A stretch of DNA of 64,000 nt from Mesaphorura yosii. Lineage: Eukaryota; Arthropoda; Collembola; Poduromorpha; Tullbergiidae. The notes under the pieces were generated by a model, which did not search any database, was not told where the DNA came from, and saw nothing but the letters and a program-made list of their open reading frames with translations. How positions within the stretch are numbered: the stretch's first letter is position 1; each line of letters starts with the position of its first letter. The stretch covers positions 186,001-250,000 of the forward strand of contig WIXG01000012.1 of assembly GCA_009869945.1 (NCBI GenBank), in the 5' to 3' direction. Both the position numbers and the translations under genes were made by a program. Below, one piece after another: positions 15,695 through 26,846 of this stretch.

Positions 15695-16162
15695 TTTAAA
15701 CGTCAATTGAAGGAACAAACTCTCCACGTTCGTTTCAGTTTCAACTTGATCCGTCTCCACCGCAAGACTTGTCAACAAAAGTCAAAGAAGTCGGCAAATA
15801 AATGAATGATTGGAGGAGCTGGGATTGTAGCCTACATCCAGTCAGAGAATGTCGGCGGTGACAGTCACAAGTGTCAGGAACCGGCTCTGGGCTCCATAAA
15901 TAAATCATCTGTTTGTTGTTTTAAATGTCGAAGAATCCTTGAGTTCAGCGGCACAAGAGCATCTGTTCCGAACAGCTGACGACTGAGACACTAATCGCGC
16001 ACGTGTGTCAGATTATCAGAGCCTGATTTCCCCTTTCTCGGTGGAGATAAGTTTATTACAACAGGGTAGGGTCAGTTTCGTTAGGAAGTTTTTCCGGTCA
16101 CATTCTGGCCCGATCTCGGCCTTCTCTTCTTTTGCTGAAGGTTGACTGAGGAAATCAGGGAA
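15695..16162. promoter_or_regulatory. Shared divergent promoter ACBD6/METTL6
   Basis: Only 468 bases separate the two opposite start codons, so both promoters must lie here. No TATA box is obvious at a useful distance from either gene. The role is inferred from gene orientation, not from a motif. Confidence 0.45.
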
Positions 16163-17309
16163 ATGGACTTTAGTGGTGCCTCCCCTCCTGATGATGACCG
16201 ATTGAGATCTGCCAATGAAGTCGTCACGCCTGAGCCTGGTCGGTCCAATTCTACGGTGCATGAACCACGGAATTTCTTCAACGAAGCACACAAATCTGCA
16301 GGAACAGGTGAACAAGCCTCTATTCCAAACAAAGAAAAGACTGAATCCGAAATTCAGGAGATTCTGGAACGGCAAGCAGCACGGACGCTGTCACAATTCG
16401 CAATCAATAAACTGGAACAAGAGGCCAAAAAGAACTGGGACATATTTTACAAACGGAATGAGACCAAATTCTTCAAGGACAGGCAATGGACGCTGAGGGA
16501 ATTTGACGAGATCCGGATGAAGTGCGAACAGAATCAAAGTGAGACTGTAACGCTGCTGGAAGTGGGCTGCGGTGTCGGAAACTTTGCATTCCCATTGCTC
16601 CAGGAAATCTCGACATTCACAGATAATTTGAAGATCTTTTGTTGTGACTTCTCTCCAAGAGCCATTGGATTTCTCAAGTAAGCAACCACAGTCTTGGCAT
16701 TACCAAAGTGAATTGAATGGGAAATTAGACTTGTGTCTGACTTTGTGAACGCAGATCAAATCCTGACTACGACGAATCAAAGATTCAGGGCTTCGTCGCT
16801 GATGTGACCGAACCAGACTGCTTCTCCTCGGAGTTGCGCGCTGAGGGGCAAGGAGGCGAAGTGGATTTCGTCTCGTTGATTTTTGTGTTGTCGTCAATTT
16901 CCCCGGAAAAACATTCGCAAGTCATCAAGAATATATTATCGGCCATTAAAATAGGCGGAATTGTGTTTTTTCGAGATTACGGACGTTATGACATGGCTCA
17001 GTTGAGGTTTAAGCCAGGCCGACGGATTGACGAGAACTTTTACGTGCGCCGCGACGGAACAAGGTATTCAATTACATCGCTTTCATTGAAAGTTAAGTTA
17101 TGCAATATTCTTTTTTTTTGTCACACTCTGATTGGTGTTTCTTCAGATCGTACTACTTCGCACCGGATGAAGTGGAGTCGCTGTTCACAAAAGACGGTCA
17201 CTTTGAAAAGCGTCAATGCGACTATCTTCACAGACGAACAATCAACGTAAAGGAAGGTGTAGATGTGGAAAGAATTTTTGTGCAAGCAAAGTTTATTAGA
17301 AAAAGATAG
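16163..17309 (+). CDS. METTL6: tRNA N3-methylcytidine methyltransferase (METTL6-like)
   Basis: METTL6 uses S-adenosylmethionine to make m3C32 in the anticodon loop of serine tRNAs. Three exons: 16163-16677, 16755-17063 and 17147-17309, giving 328 residues. The family block KLEQEAKKNWDIFYKRN is followed by FFKDRQWTLREFDEI. The SAM-binding motif is LEVGCGVGN (about residues 132-140), then CCDFSPRAI, LIFVLSSISPEKH, RDYGRYDMAQLRFK and ENFYVRRDGTR. The first 60 residues are low-complexity and not in human METTL6. The open frame extends upstream to 16142 but with TTG, so the ATG at 16163 is the start. An AATAAA begins two bases after the TAG stop, so the 3' UTR may be about 25 bases. METTL2 or METTL8 are less likely because the insert-free METTL6 pattern fits best. 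Confidence 0.94.
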
Positions 17310-17310
17310 C

Positions 17311-17316
17311 AATAAA
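17311..17316 (+). terminator. Poly(A) signal of METTL6
   Basis: AATAAA begins two bases after the METTL6 stop codon (TAG at 17307-17309). If used, it predicts cleavage at about 17330 and an unusually short 3' UTR. Confidence 0.55.
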
Positions 17317-17543
17317 TTGCTCAAGAATACAAAAACAATGGCAAATTACAGTAAGAAAGGAAGATCTTCAAACTGGCAGTGATAATTCGAAAGTAATTCG
17401 GTAACAGTGACTTCTGAAGACGACATGAATGATTCTAAAGCTCAAATCTCCTCGCTCCCTGGCACTCATAGAAATGTTGCACTACAAGCTGACTACGTTT
17501 CCCTGGTTCAGCAACTTGATGGCCACTTGCCGACATGAATTCT

Positions 17544-19098
17544 TCACCAGTTGTCCAGGAAATCCAAGCCCGTCTTTGGCGTTGCCTGTAAGAGAAACAG
17601 AAACATTGACACTATAAATTTAACTTTTCGTCCGCGGAAGAAGTGAAGATCCACTTACAATTTTGCATGGGCTGGACACGTCAACACAAAACTCTGTCCC
17701 GCCTTCAACTTTGGTGGCAGTTGGTTTACTTTCTTCTTTGTACTTGTCTTCACTTTTTGAACGCGATCTTGGAATCGGCCTCGGTGCCTGCTTTTGCACG
17801 GGTGCCTTTGATGTGCTTGGCATCGGCGTCTCCGCAATAGCTTCTGATTCTGCTCTTGGTGGAGGCGGATGAGGATTTTTCCTGGAGTGCTTTAGAAGCT
17901 TGACACTAGCAACTACATTTCTTAATTGATCGGTGACCGCTTTCTGATGCTTTCCAAAGGTGGAAATCTTCCCTTCACCGTCTTCCCGCGTTGTAGGACA
18001 GCCAGACTCAGTCGTCGAAACAGCTGGAGGCGGTGGCGGTGGAGGCGCCTTCGGCTTCTTAACCTTCTTTCCCTTGGTCTTGGTTTGTTTCAGATCGGAG
18101 CCGTCTTTCTTGACGGATTGAGGTTCAGTCTCTTGCTGACTCGTTTCGGGTTCCTTCTGTCCAGATTCAGATTCAGACTTCACATTGCTATCCTCTGTTT
18201 GATTCGTGCGTTTCAATTTAGCTTGCAGTTCCGCAATTAGCTGCAAATTCTGCTTCTGCTGTGGCAGTTTGTCTTCCATCTCATTCCGCAGTTCTTCTTC
18301 CTCTGCGTCGTCTCGCTTTTCATGTGGCTTTATTGCTGACAGCTTGGTCGACTTAATCTGTCCGTTGCCTGTGCCCATGAAATCCATAACGTTCACGCCG
18401 TAGATCCCGCGTCCAGCTACTGGACGCTGTGGCTGAATCTCTGTGATCTCCTGAGAATTCCTCTTGCTCTGATTATGATCGTGCTGTGGTTGAGGAACCT
18501 TGTTTTTCATGTCAGGCTTTTGCCTCTTTTTCTCGGCATTCTTCGACGGGTGGTGTCGACGAACAATCTCAGCGGGCTCGGTTTCCGCCAAATTTTGGAG
18601 CACGTTCTTCCCAAGCGCGCAGCACTTAACTTGCGACTGCTTGCAGAAACTGAAAGGGCCCGAATGTTCATCCAGCCTATAGAAACGTTACAATATCATC
18701 ATGAATCGGACCAAACGCCTCAGCATTTAATGGGACGGTTACCAGACTCCACCAGCTTCCTCAAACACATACTTCTCGGGTTTCGGTGGTTGCACGGACT
18801 GAATCAGTGCTTGTAGGTGGTTCGCAGAAGCCACATTTGGTTTTCGACAAATCTTGGGAACAAGGCCTCCTCCTGGCGCCAAGCGGCTCTTGGTACTCTT
18901 TTCAATGACATCGTCAACCAAGTACTTGTCAATTGCGGCACATTTCTCGTTGTACGTCAGCTTGACTGGTGCTTCCTTCTCATCGCCTCCATCTCTCAAG
19001 ATGGTTTCTTCAATGGCGTGGATGTCGGAAGATATCCTGGCGGAGAGGGCGTTCATGGACGCGAAGTACTCCTGGATTTTGCTGCTTGTGGGTGCCAT
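17544..19098 (-). CDS. Unidentified proline-rich, charged, mostly disordered protein
   Basis: I do not recognise this protein. Exons: 19098-18743, 18676-17659 and 17585-17544, giving 471 residues ending TGLDFLDNW. The N-terminal 120 residues look folded or helical (start MAPTSSKIQEYFASMNALSA; then KLTYNEKCAAIDKYLVDD). The rest is rich in Lys, Glu, Gln and Pro, with a short ordered-looking piece GRGIYGVNVMDFMGTG, a predicted helix around ELRNEMEDKLPQQKQ, a run of seven prolines after KKPKA and a second Pro cluster (NPHPPPP). Such tracts often bind EVH1, SH3 or profilin. The 3' end is uncertain: a weaker donor just upstream (TTTTGTGTTG) would shift the last exon into another open frame ending at 17482. 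It is divergent from DNAJC17 (355 bases apart) and convergent with METTL6. Confidence 0.75.
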
Positions 19099-19453
19099 TG
19101 CCAGTCAAGCTCGCCGATTTCTACCGCCACCGGTCAAACCAAAACAAGAGGCACTGACGCCTCACAGTGAAGGTATCCAGCTTACTTAACTCTCTCCTTG
19201 TCCTCGCGTCAAATTAATTAACCTCAGCAAAAAGTTCGATCCCTTCACTTCCACCCAAATGAAGGCTGAATGTAAACAAGAGTCTCAGCTTTTTCCTTGG
19301 ATTTGTAGCAGTAAAAATTATTTCAAACCTCCAGTCGTCGAAGTCGGATTCTGTCGATGTCGAGTGATCGCTGTTTTGTTATTAATTGACTAGTTATTTA
19401 AGCTTTTATCCAATTCGCTGACATTTGCTGGTGCCGTCAATCAATTAAGGAAG
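19099..19453. promoter_or_regulatory. Shared divergent promoter, unknown gene/DNAJC17
   Basis: This 355-base gap between opposite start codons must hold both promoters and leaders. No motif stands out; the role is inferred from orientation alone. Confidence 0.45.
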
Positions 19454-20696
19454 ATGGCCAACATCAAGGTCAAAACAACGGATCTGGACTTGTATGGACT
19501 GCTGGAAGTTTCCCCACAAGCTACGCCATCAGAGGTTTGCTGATAATTGCTGACTCCTGCAAAAGTATTTGGTATCCTAATCTTTGTTTGTTTCGCAGAT
19601 CAAATCTGCATACAGAAAGAAAGCACTGACTTGTCATCCGGACAAGAACCCAGATAATCCAAACGCAGCCAAATTATTCATCCAGCTTTCAGATGTATTC
19701 GCAATATTAAGTGACGAGAAAGCACGGGTAAGTGATGGATCTTACTACCTAAAGATTACAAGCTCAAGGGCGTAGATGCACAATGACTTTGTGTTAATTT
19801 CAGGCGGCTTATGACCAGACCTTAAAGGCCAAGGAGGCTTCAAAGGCCAGAACCAAGCAATTGGATGCCAAGCGGAGAAAGTTTAAGGAAGATTTGGAAA
19901 GGCGAGAGCAAGAAGCCAAAGACAGGGCTACACACGCCAGTGCGAAAGCAAAAGAGGACAAACTCTCCAGTCAAGAAGCCTTACAGGTATTTGCGTTAAG
20001 CAGAAGCCACCATCTTGTGTGAATCATTTAATTCATTTTGATTCTCGATTTCTTTATTTTCAGAGGGAGATTGACCGTCTCAAAAAGGAAGGCTCGAGAA
20101 AGCTGCTGGAGGAGCAAGAGTTAATGAGAGAGCAAATCCGCCGAGAACTGCAAGGTGACAAGGGCTCGGGCGCATCATTCATCAAAGTCGAGCCCCAAAA
20201 GTTTAAGCTAGATGCACAACCAAGATTCAAAGTGAAATGGAATTCTTCGGCATCGTACGACTATGATAAACTTTTTAAAATATTCTCGAGATACGGAAAC
20301 GTCAGTGAATTGTTAATAATGAAAAAGAAAGCCTTGGTCGAGTTCTCTCAGCAAAAGGATGCTGTAAGTTGACGAAAATATGTAAACGTTACACGGGTAA
20401 ACTAAAGTGGCTAACATTATTGGTTTAACTCTATGCAGGACAACGCGTTCAAGACAGAATCGTCCAGAGCCGGCACTGATCTCAAATTAGAATGGATTTC
20501 GACAGTAGATGGGTCAACAAACGAAAGTACGAAGACGTCTTCCAATGGCGACGCGTCGCAGTCACAACCCCCGACATCGAAAAATCCAACGGCAATGCCG
20601 TCAACGAGTGCTCCCAGCAGTTTTGCTGAATTTGAGGCGATGGTATTAGCGAATCTATCCAAAGCCGCTGCTGCGCAGCAAAATAAAGTCAGCTAA
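19454..20696 (+). CDS. DNAJC17: J-domain splicing co-factor DNAJC17
   Basis: DNAJC17 (Cwf23-like) combines a J-domain with an RNA-recognition motif and acts in pre-mRNA splicing. Five exons: 19454-19534, 19599-19727, 19804-19986, 20064-20363 and 20439-20696, giving 316 residues (human 304). The J-domain covers residues 10-75, with HPD at 40-42 in [18 protein letters not shown] charged coiled coil follows ([29 protein letters not shown]), as in the family. The RRM covers roughly 195-260 ([42 protein letters not shown]). The Ser/Thr-rich tail ends in a helix, [17 protein letters not shown], equivalent to the human ESLVMMRMRQAAE. An ATTAAA at 20740-20745 may be the poly(A) signal. The stop lies only 138 bases from the DHODH stop. 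Confidence 0.95.
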
Positions 20697-20834
20697 GTTG
20701 TTAGAAAATATTCTTGTATTGTACTTGCAGCAAGTTTTGATTAAATACATCACACACTACGCAGTACACTTTTATCTGAAAATTGCGAACAATTCTGAGT
20801 CTGAGCCTGAGATCACCAATTTTCCTACAATAAA

Positions 20835-22449
20835 TTATTTCCTCCGATGAGCCGAACCAATGGCTTCCTCAACTGACGTGAAATTGTTTTCCCTGCAAAA
20901 CAACAGTTTTCAAATCCAAAATTCAAATGGGGACCTGAAACATGACTATCATAAGTGATTCTTACTTTAACAATTCCGCCAACTCAGTCTTTACTTTATG
21001 GACTACTGCCGGTCCCTTGTAAGCCAAAACAGTATAAATTTGCACTGAATTGGCACCGGCGCAAATTTTCTCAAATGCATCTTGTCCGCTCCACACGCCA
21101 CCCACGCCAACGATAGGAATCTCGCCTGCATAAAATACATTGGTATCTAGCATTACTTGCAAAAAAAACGTCACCTTATTAAAGCAGTAGGCATAATCGA
21201 GCGCATACCTTTCAACTCTTTATAGAACTTCTCAATTAACTGCGTCGAAATGTCCTTCAATGGCTTGCCACTCAATCCGCCGAGCTGAAATTTCACTTCG
21301 TCTTCGCTCTTCAAATTTTCTGGTCTTGAAACTGTCGTGTTTGAAACAATGATTCCATCGATTCGATTGCCGGACTTACTTCGCTTTGTTTTAATGATGT
21401 AGGAAATCGATTTGATGTCACTGTCACTTAAGTCTGGCGAGAGCTTGAGAAAAATAGGAACTTTCTTGCTTTGACTGTCTCGCACGTCCAGCACGTCCTG
21501 TAGTAACTCGTTCAAATTGTCCGACTCTTGTAACTGTCGTAAGTTGGGAGTATTCGGCGATGAAACATTAATCACAAAGTAATCTGCGGCGTCACTGAAT
21601 AGTTTTATTCCTTCACAGTAATCATTTATCCTGTTCGGAGAGTTTTTGTTCGTTCCCAAATTCACTCCTACCGGATAGTGTGGATAAGAATTCTTGAATT
21701 TGGCAACACGGGAATGAACTGCGTCGTGACCATCATTGTTGAAACCATACCTGGAACACCAATTATGATTACTGGTGACTTACAATTTCGAATGTTGCAA
21801 TTTCTACCTGTTTATTACGGCGGAATCAGCTGCTAACCGGAAAACTCGTGGAGACTCGTTCCCAACCTGTGGCACAGGGGTTATACTTCCAATTTCTACA
21901 GACCCCAATCCCATTCTGACCAAACCGGACATGCATTCCGCACTCTTATCAAATCCAGCCGCCAGTCCAATTGGATTCTCAAACTCGAGGCTTCCTACCT
22001 TCGTTTTCTGAATTTCAGAGGTTGAAAAAAACTCTAGCCATTCAGTGCATTCCACATTCAGTGTATAAATTGAAGAAGGGTTAACTCACAAGACTGATGC
22101 TGGACTGCGTACTGCTTTTATCTGAACTGACAGGCTGCACAGTCTTCGGAGCAGATTTGAACAGGTGATACTTGGCAGCAAATACGGCAAGTCGATGTGA
22201 AGTTTCTGGATCAATCCGGTTTAAGACAAGCGGTGTCAGCACCTTCTCATAGAATTTTTCGTTTCCACTCCAGACACCAATCGCTGAAAAGGCGATCACT
22301 CCTCCACAGCCTACGACGACCATGGATTTCATGCGTCTCTACAAGAGAAAAGTTTATACGTTAGATCCAGTTTGCTCAGCATCCAAGATCTCTAACTTAG
22401 CTCGAAGTTCCTATGAACTTACCGTAATGACTTGCGCAGGACTGAGCAT
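20835..22449 (-). CDS. DHODH: Dihydroorotate dehydrogenase, mitochondrial (class 2)
   Basis: DHODH oxidises dihydroorotate to orotate in pyrimidine synthesis and passes electrons to ubiquinone at the mitochondrial inner membrane. Six exons: 22449-22423, 22338-22090, 22007-21808, 21750-21209, 21125-20966 and 20892-20835, giving 411 residues (human 395). The tiny first exon encodes [10 protein letters not shown] membrane anchor follows ([18 protein letters not shown]), typical of class 2. FMN and substrate motifs: [52 protein letters not shown], the catalytic loop VINVSSPNT (Ser near 222-223), [11 protein letters not shown] and [16 protein letters not shown]. The start of exon 3 could instead be about 30 bases upstream in the same frame. 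It shares a short divergent promoter with PLRG1. Confidence 0.97.
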
Positions 22450-22865
22450 TTTGAACCAAATCAAAATCGAAATCTCGTCAAAATCAAAATGGCGACGCGA
22501 TGCGACACGATTCTTTAATCACTGACGCATTTATACTCAGCACAAGCACGTATGTGGGTCTGGATTCTGGCAATTGAACGATGGATCACAATCAATTGAT
22601 TGAATTCATTGATTTGCGAAATCTTTTCGAAGAAGCATTCAGCCAAGAAACTTTCTGTACTTTTTATTTCAAAAGGAGCAATCCACAACTTTCCTTGAAA
22701 TGCGTGGAGAGCACTCGGCTTTCTTTCAGTTCGAATTTGTCAGAGTAGAACGCTTTCAATTTGAACCTTTTGAACACTTTTTATGATGTACTCAAAGTAG
22801 GTGTCATTTGATGGTTGCAGTAATTTATTTTACTTTGGAGAAAGTCGTGAAAGTTAATCGAGATT
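22450..22865. promoter_or_regulatory. Shared divergent promoter DHODH/PLRG1
   Basis: A 416-base gap between opposite start codons. Both promoters and 5' leaders must fit here. I see no distinctive element; the call rests on gene orientation. Confidence 0.45.
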
Positions 22866-25086
22866 ATGGCAGCCGCCGTCGGAACTCCGACAATAGATAC
22901 CCCAGGCTCGAATGCCGGCTCCTCCTCACAACGGGAACAGCGTGAACGTGAAAAAATTAAGGAAAGGGACCGGGTAAGTCAAGAGTCAAATGTTCGGCTT
23001 TCGGTATAGTTGGCATTGTCAATGGTATAGCATTTAACTTAACGTGTCATTATGCCATAGGATCTCTCAGTGCAAAAGCATTCAGTGCACACACTTGTCT
23101 TCCGATCCTTAAAGCGAACTCACGACATGTTTCTGAGTGATCAAGGAGTTCTTCCACCAATTCCTCCAGAAGCGTAAGTATTCATTAAGAAAGCAGAACA
23201 ATGCAGTCGTCCACGATTAATCGACTACTTTACTGATATTTATTCTAGGGACAAGTTGGTGAAAGCCGTAAAGGCTAAGGATCAGTATGGATACATCATT
23301 CCTATTGTGGAGAAGAAGAAACGAGAGCTGGCTGCACAAGGCTTAACGCTTCATGGCGACCAAGATGACGAGCATGATGGCGATGGAGTTCCAGAGAAAA
23401 TGAGTCAGGCTCCACCACAAGCGCAACCTGCAAGCAACACCCTGATGCCTTATGCGTAAGTTGATCACGAGCTTTAGTGCAGGCTTGTTAGAATACGAGA
23501 TCCGACTGGACTGACCGTGTTCTATTTGTCTAGCGGAAGCAAACAACTAATGCCTCTTGGCACTGGTTCGCTGGATCCACATAAATTGTCAACTCCAATG
23601 ACTTCCTCAGCCCTTCTTGCCCAAGCTAAGAAGGCAACAGTTATGCCCAAGCCAAAATGGCATCCGCCTTGGAAACTTCATCGTGTTATCAGTGGACACT
23701 TGGGATGGGTGCGTTGTATTACTGTTGAGCCAAACAATGAATGGTTCGCCACAGGAGCCGCTGACAGGGTCATCAAGATTTGGGACTTGGCCAGTGGAAA
23801 GTTGAAGTTGTCGTTAACAGGCCATGTGAGCACGGTGCGTGGTCTTGTTGTGAGCCCCAGGCACCCGTACTTGTTCAGTTGCGGCGAAGATCGGCAAGTT
23901 AAATGCTGGGACCTCGAGTATAATAAGGTCAGTCTCCATTTCCAAAAACCAAGCAAGGAAATGCCAAGTCGCTTAGCTATTACGAGTGTTTTTGTGCGTA
24001 GGTTATTCGTCACTACCACGGTCATCTGAGTGCCGCTTACGCCATTTCATTGCACCCAACAATAGACGTACTGGTTACAGGTACAATTATTGTAGAAGAT
24101 GGGGTGAATTCTTACTTTATACACGAACATGGTTAAATATGATCAAATTAATGTTTGCAGCTGGACGAGACAGTGTTGCGCGAGTTTGGGACATGAGAAC
24201 AAAAGCCAATATTCATACTTTAACTGGCCACACGAATACTGTCGCTTCGGTTTTGGTAATTTTCACAATAAATTACAAACTATCAGTGCAATAATGAGAA
24301 CAGCTTCATCACGATCATCCTTTGCTTTTAGACGCAAGCTGTTGACCCTCAAATAATTACCGGATCTCATGATTCAACAATCAGACTCTGGGACCTGGCG
24401 GCGGGCAGATCAATTTCCACGCTAACGAATCACAAGAAATCAGTAAGCAGATTTTTTTTACCCTGTTCTTTAGCTTCACGATTCATTTTGCCTTTTGTTC
24501 TATGACAGGTTCGAGCACTGGCGATGCATCCCGAATTGTTCATGTTTGCCTCCGCTTCAACTGATAACATTAAGCAATGGAAATGTCCGGAGGGTCAATT
24601 TATCCAGAATTTGTCCGGACATAACGCAATCTTGAATGCATTAGCAGTAAATCAGGTGAGTACTAACTAAAAGCTCTAGCATTTGATATTGATATTACTC
24701 GTGCTGGATTCACTCAACTATGAGTTTAATTGTTTAGGATGGAGTGCTCGTATCTGGAGCAGACAACGGAAGTATTCATTTCTGGGACTGGAGAACGGGC
24801 TACAATTTTCAGAGGTAAATTTCCTGAACCTCAATTTTGAGGGACATTGATTAGAAATCGCAATTACACATATCAATTTAATGCCAGGATACAAACTCTT
24901 GTGCAACCCGGATCGATGGACTCTGAAGCCGGAATATTTGCAATGACGTTTGATTGGTCTGGCACTCGATTGTTAACAACCGAGGCGGACAAGACGATAA
25001 AGATTTACAAGGAAGACGAAACTGCGACTGAGGAGACGCATCCAGTTGATTGGAAGCCAGACATACTGAAAAGAAGACGATTTTAA
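22866..25086 (+). CDS. PLRG1: Pleiotropic regulator 1 (Prp46), spliceosomal WD40 protein
   Basis: PLRG1 is a core member of the CDC5L/Prp19 complex that activates the spliceosome. Ten exons: 22866-22973, 23061-23173, 23249-23455, 23534-23927, 24002-24080, 24161-24255, 24332-24442, 24509-24655, 24738-24814 and 24888-25086, giving 509 residues (human 514). The N-terminal part has the family block [19 protein letters not shown] and [18 protein letters not shown] seven-bladed WD40 propeller starts near residue 190: [106 protein letters not shown], and NGSIHFWDW. It ends [12 protein letters not shown], close to the human end. A long gap of 1.76 kb follows on its 3' side. Confidence 0.97.
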
Positions 25087-26846
25087 AGTAGCAAAGCTTG
25101 CTGACGTCTCTGTTGAAATAATAATTGAAATTGCACAGTTTTGTTTAACATTAGAGTTATTTGCTGTGTATTTGTAAATTGATCACGCTTTTTAATTGAG
25201 TTCTATAAATGTATGACATTCCTTAACATTTTGGTGGCATTGATTTTTTATTGGCATCGAACTTGGCCTGAATGTCAAATCAGTCAAATGTCGTACAGGC
25301 GAGAAACCACGGCCTTTCAACGCGAAAGCTTAGCTAGGTTCGTCTCAAGCCGCCCCAACCACGCCAATTAAAAACGCGTCTCATCTGTGCAGCCTTGCAA
25401 CGTTAAATTTTGGGCACAAAGTCAATTTCCGGTCCTGTCCTCATGAAGTTCTCGTTCCTATGCTTACCGATTGCAAAACACCACAGGATCTCGGCTATTA
25501 TCTCGCTTATCTCATCACTCAGGTCTTTCTTGTTGAACTCAACCCAAATTCTAATTCTGGCCGGCTTTCATTAATATAAATATTTGGAGTAGAACGTGGA
25601 ACATTGCGAATTGCGAGTAACGCATGAAAAGCTTGCAGTGAATATCCAATTATATTCTAGCTTCTTTTTGAGTTGCATTTGATGGTATAGCCTCAAGCTC
25701 GCACAGTCGAAGTCAATTAGTAGTTTCGTTTCTTTTTATCGCTCGTATTACGTCATTTTGTCTCCTGCATCTTTGAATAATTAAACAATAACTCATACTT
25801 CATATCCTGTCAACCATTCGCCAGCAAGACAGTCGAAGTCATCAATTTTGGCATTGTTAATTTTTGCACGTTGAGTTGTGAGCTGCTGTTTTATGGTTGT
25901 CTATCATCTTGCTTGGCAAACAAAGCTGCAGACTGTTCAGTCTCGTTTTCGTGCCTGCCTGCTGTGTACCTGAGCCTTATCTTTTCGCATTTATATTGGC
26001 ATTTTGGCATTCGCAGTTCGCAAAGACCTTGCATCAGGCAGGTTTCTCACTTAAAAGGGTATCGCATACGTAAAGCGTGAATGCGAAGACAAACGGTGCA
26101 AAAACTGGAATGGCCTTGTAAAGTTTGTTTTGTCTTGGACCGTTTTGGTTGTTCGGCAACTGGACCGGGCCTGCTGAACTTGTGACTTGAAATTGAGGGG
26201 GTTTGCATACGCAAAGAGCAACGCACGTTACATATTAATAGGAAAAAGAATTCGCAAATACAAAGCGGCTACAAGTCATATTCGTGAATTCTTAATTCGT
26301 CATTCTGGATAATGGATTAGGCAGGTCGAAAACTGGAAGACCTTCAAAACGTTTCTTAGGAACAAGACTTACGAATAAGACTGACAATCGCAAGTTGCAC
26401 GGTGGGCGAGACTGCTTTTCAATGCGATCGCGGCGTGTGATGTAATAATACTGATTTATTTAACTCGACTTGGCTTCACACAATTGTGAACGAACCAGGC
26501 AGACCTAAATGAGACGCGCATTGCCGAATTAGCTGCGACTTGTCTGAAACCAAGCAATTAGGCTCGTCGAGGTTCTTGAATTGCGTCAATTTGGCCTTTA
26601 GCTCAAAGAAAGAAAAGACGGATCAATAAATGCCCTGTGACAAACTCTCATAAAGACAAAGTGCATTAGTGTCTTTTAGTACAAAGTTATTGATTCAGTG
26701 AATAATAAAATGAGAACTCAGGGACTTAAGAAAATTGTGCTTTAGAATGTAGATTCGACTCAGCCCAGTTCATTCGGTGAAGTGCTCGTAGAATACTCAA
26801 AAGAAGTTTTGCTATCAGTGCAAATGCAAAAAATCCTCAATCAACC
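25087..26846. other. Gene-free spacer PLRG1/XK-related gene
   Basis: No gene is supported in 1.76 kb. It holds the PLRG1 3' UTR and the promoter and leader of the next gene. A short word, ACAGTCGAAGTCA, occurs twice within about 130 bases near 25.7-25.85 kb, and phrases such as GCATACG.AAAG and AAAACTGGAA recur between 26.0 and 26.35 kb. These are too short and imperfect to call a repeat family. No tRNA or snRNA boxes are visible. Confidence 0.4.

Noticed and set aside
16142-16162. Upstream extension of the METTL6 frame
   Set aside because: It opens with TTG, not ATG; the first ATG in frame is at 16163 and gives whole-codon exon joins.
17926-18240. Leucine/phenylalanine-rich + strand frames opposite the unknown gene
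   Set aside because: They are antisense shadows of the Lys/Glu/Pro-rich coding exon.
25700-26350. Repeated short words as a satellite or transposon remnant
   Set aside because: Matches are under about 15 bases, imperfect and irregularly spaced; AT-rich background can produce them.
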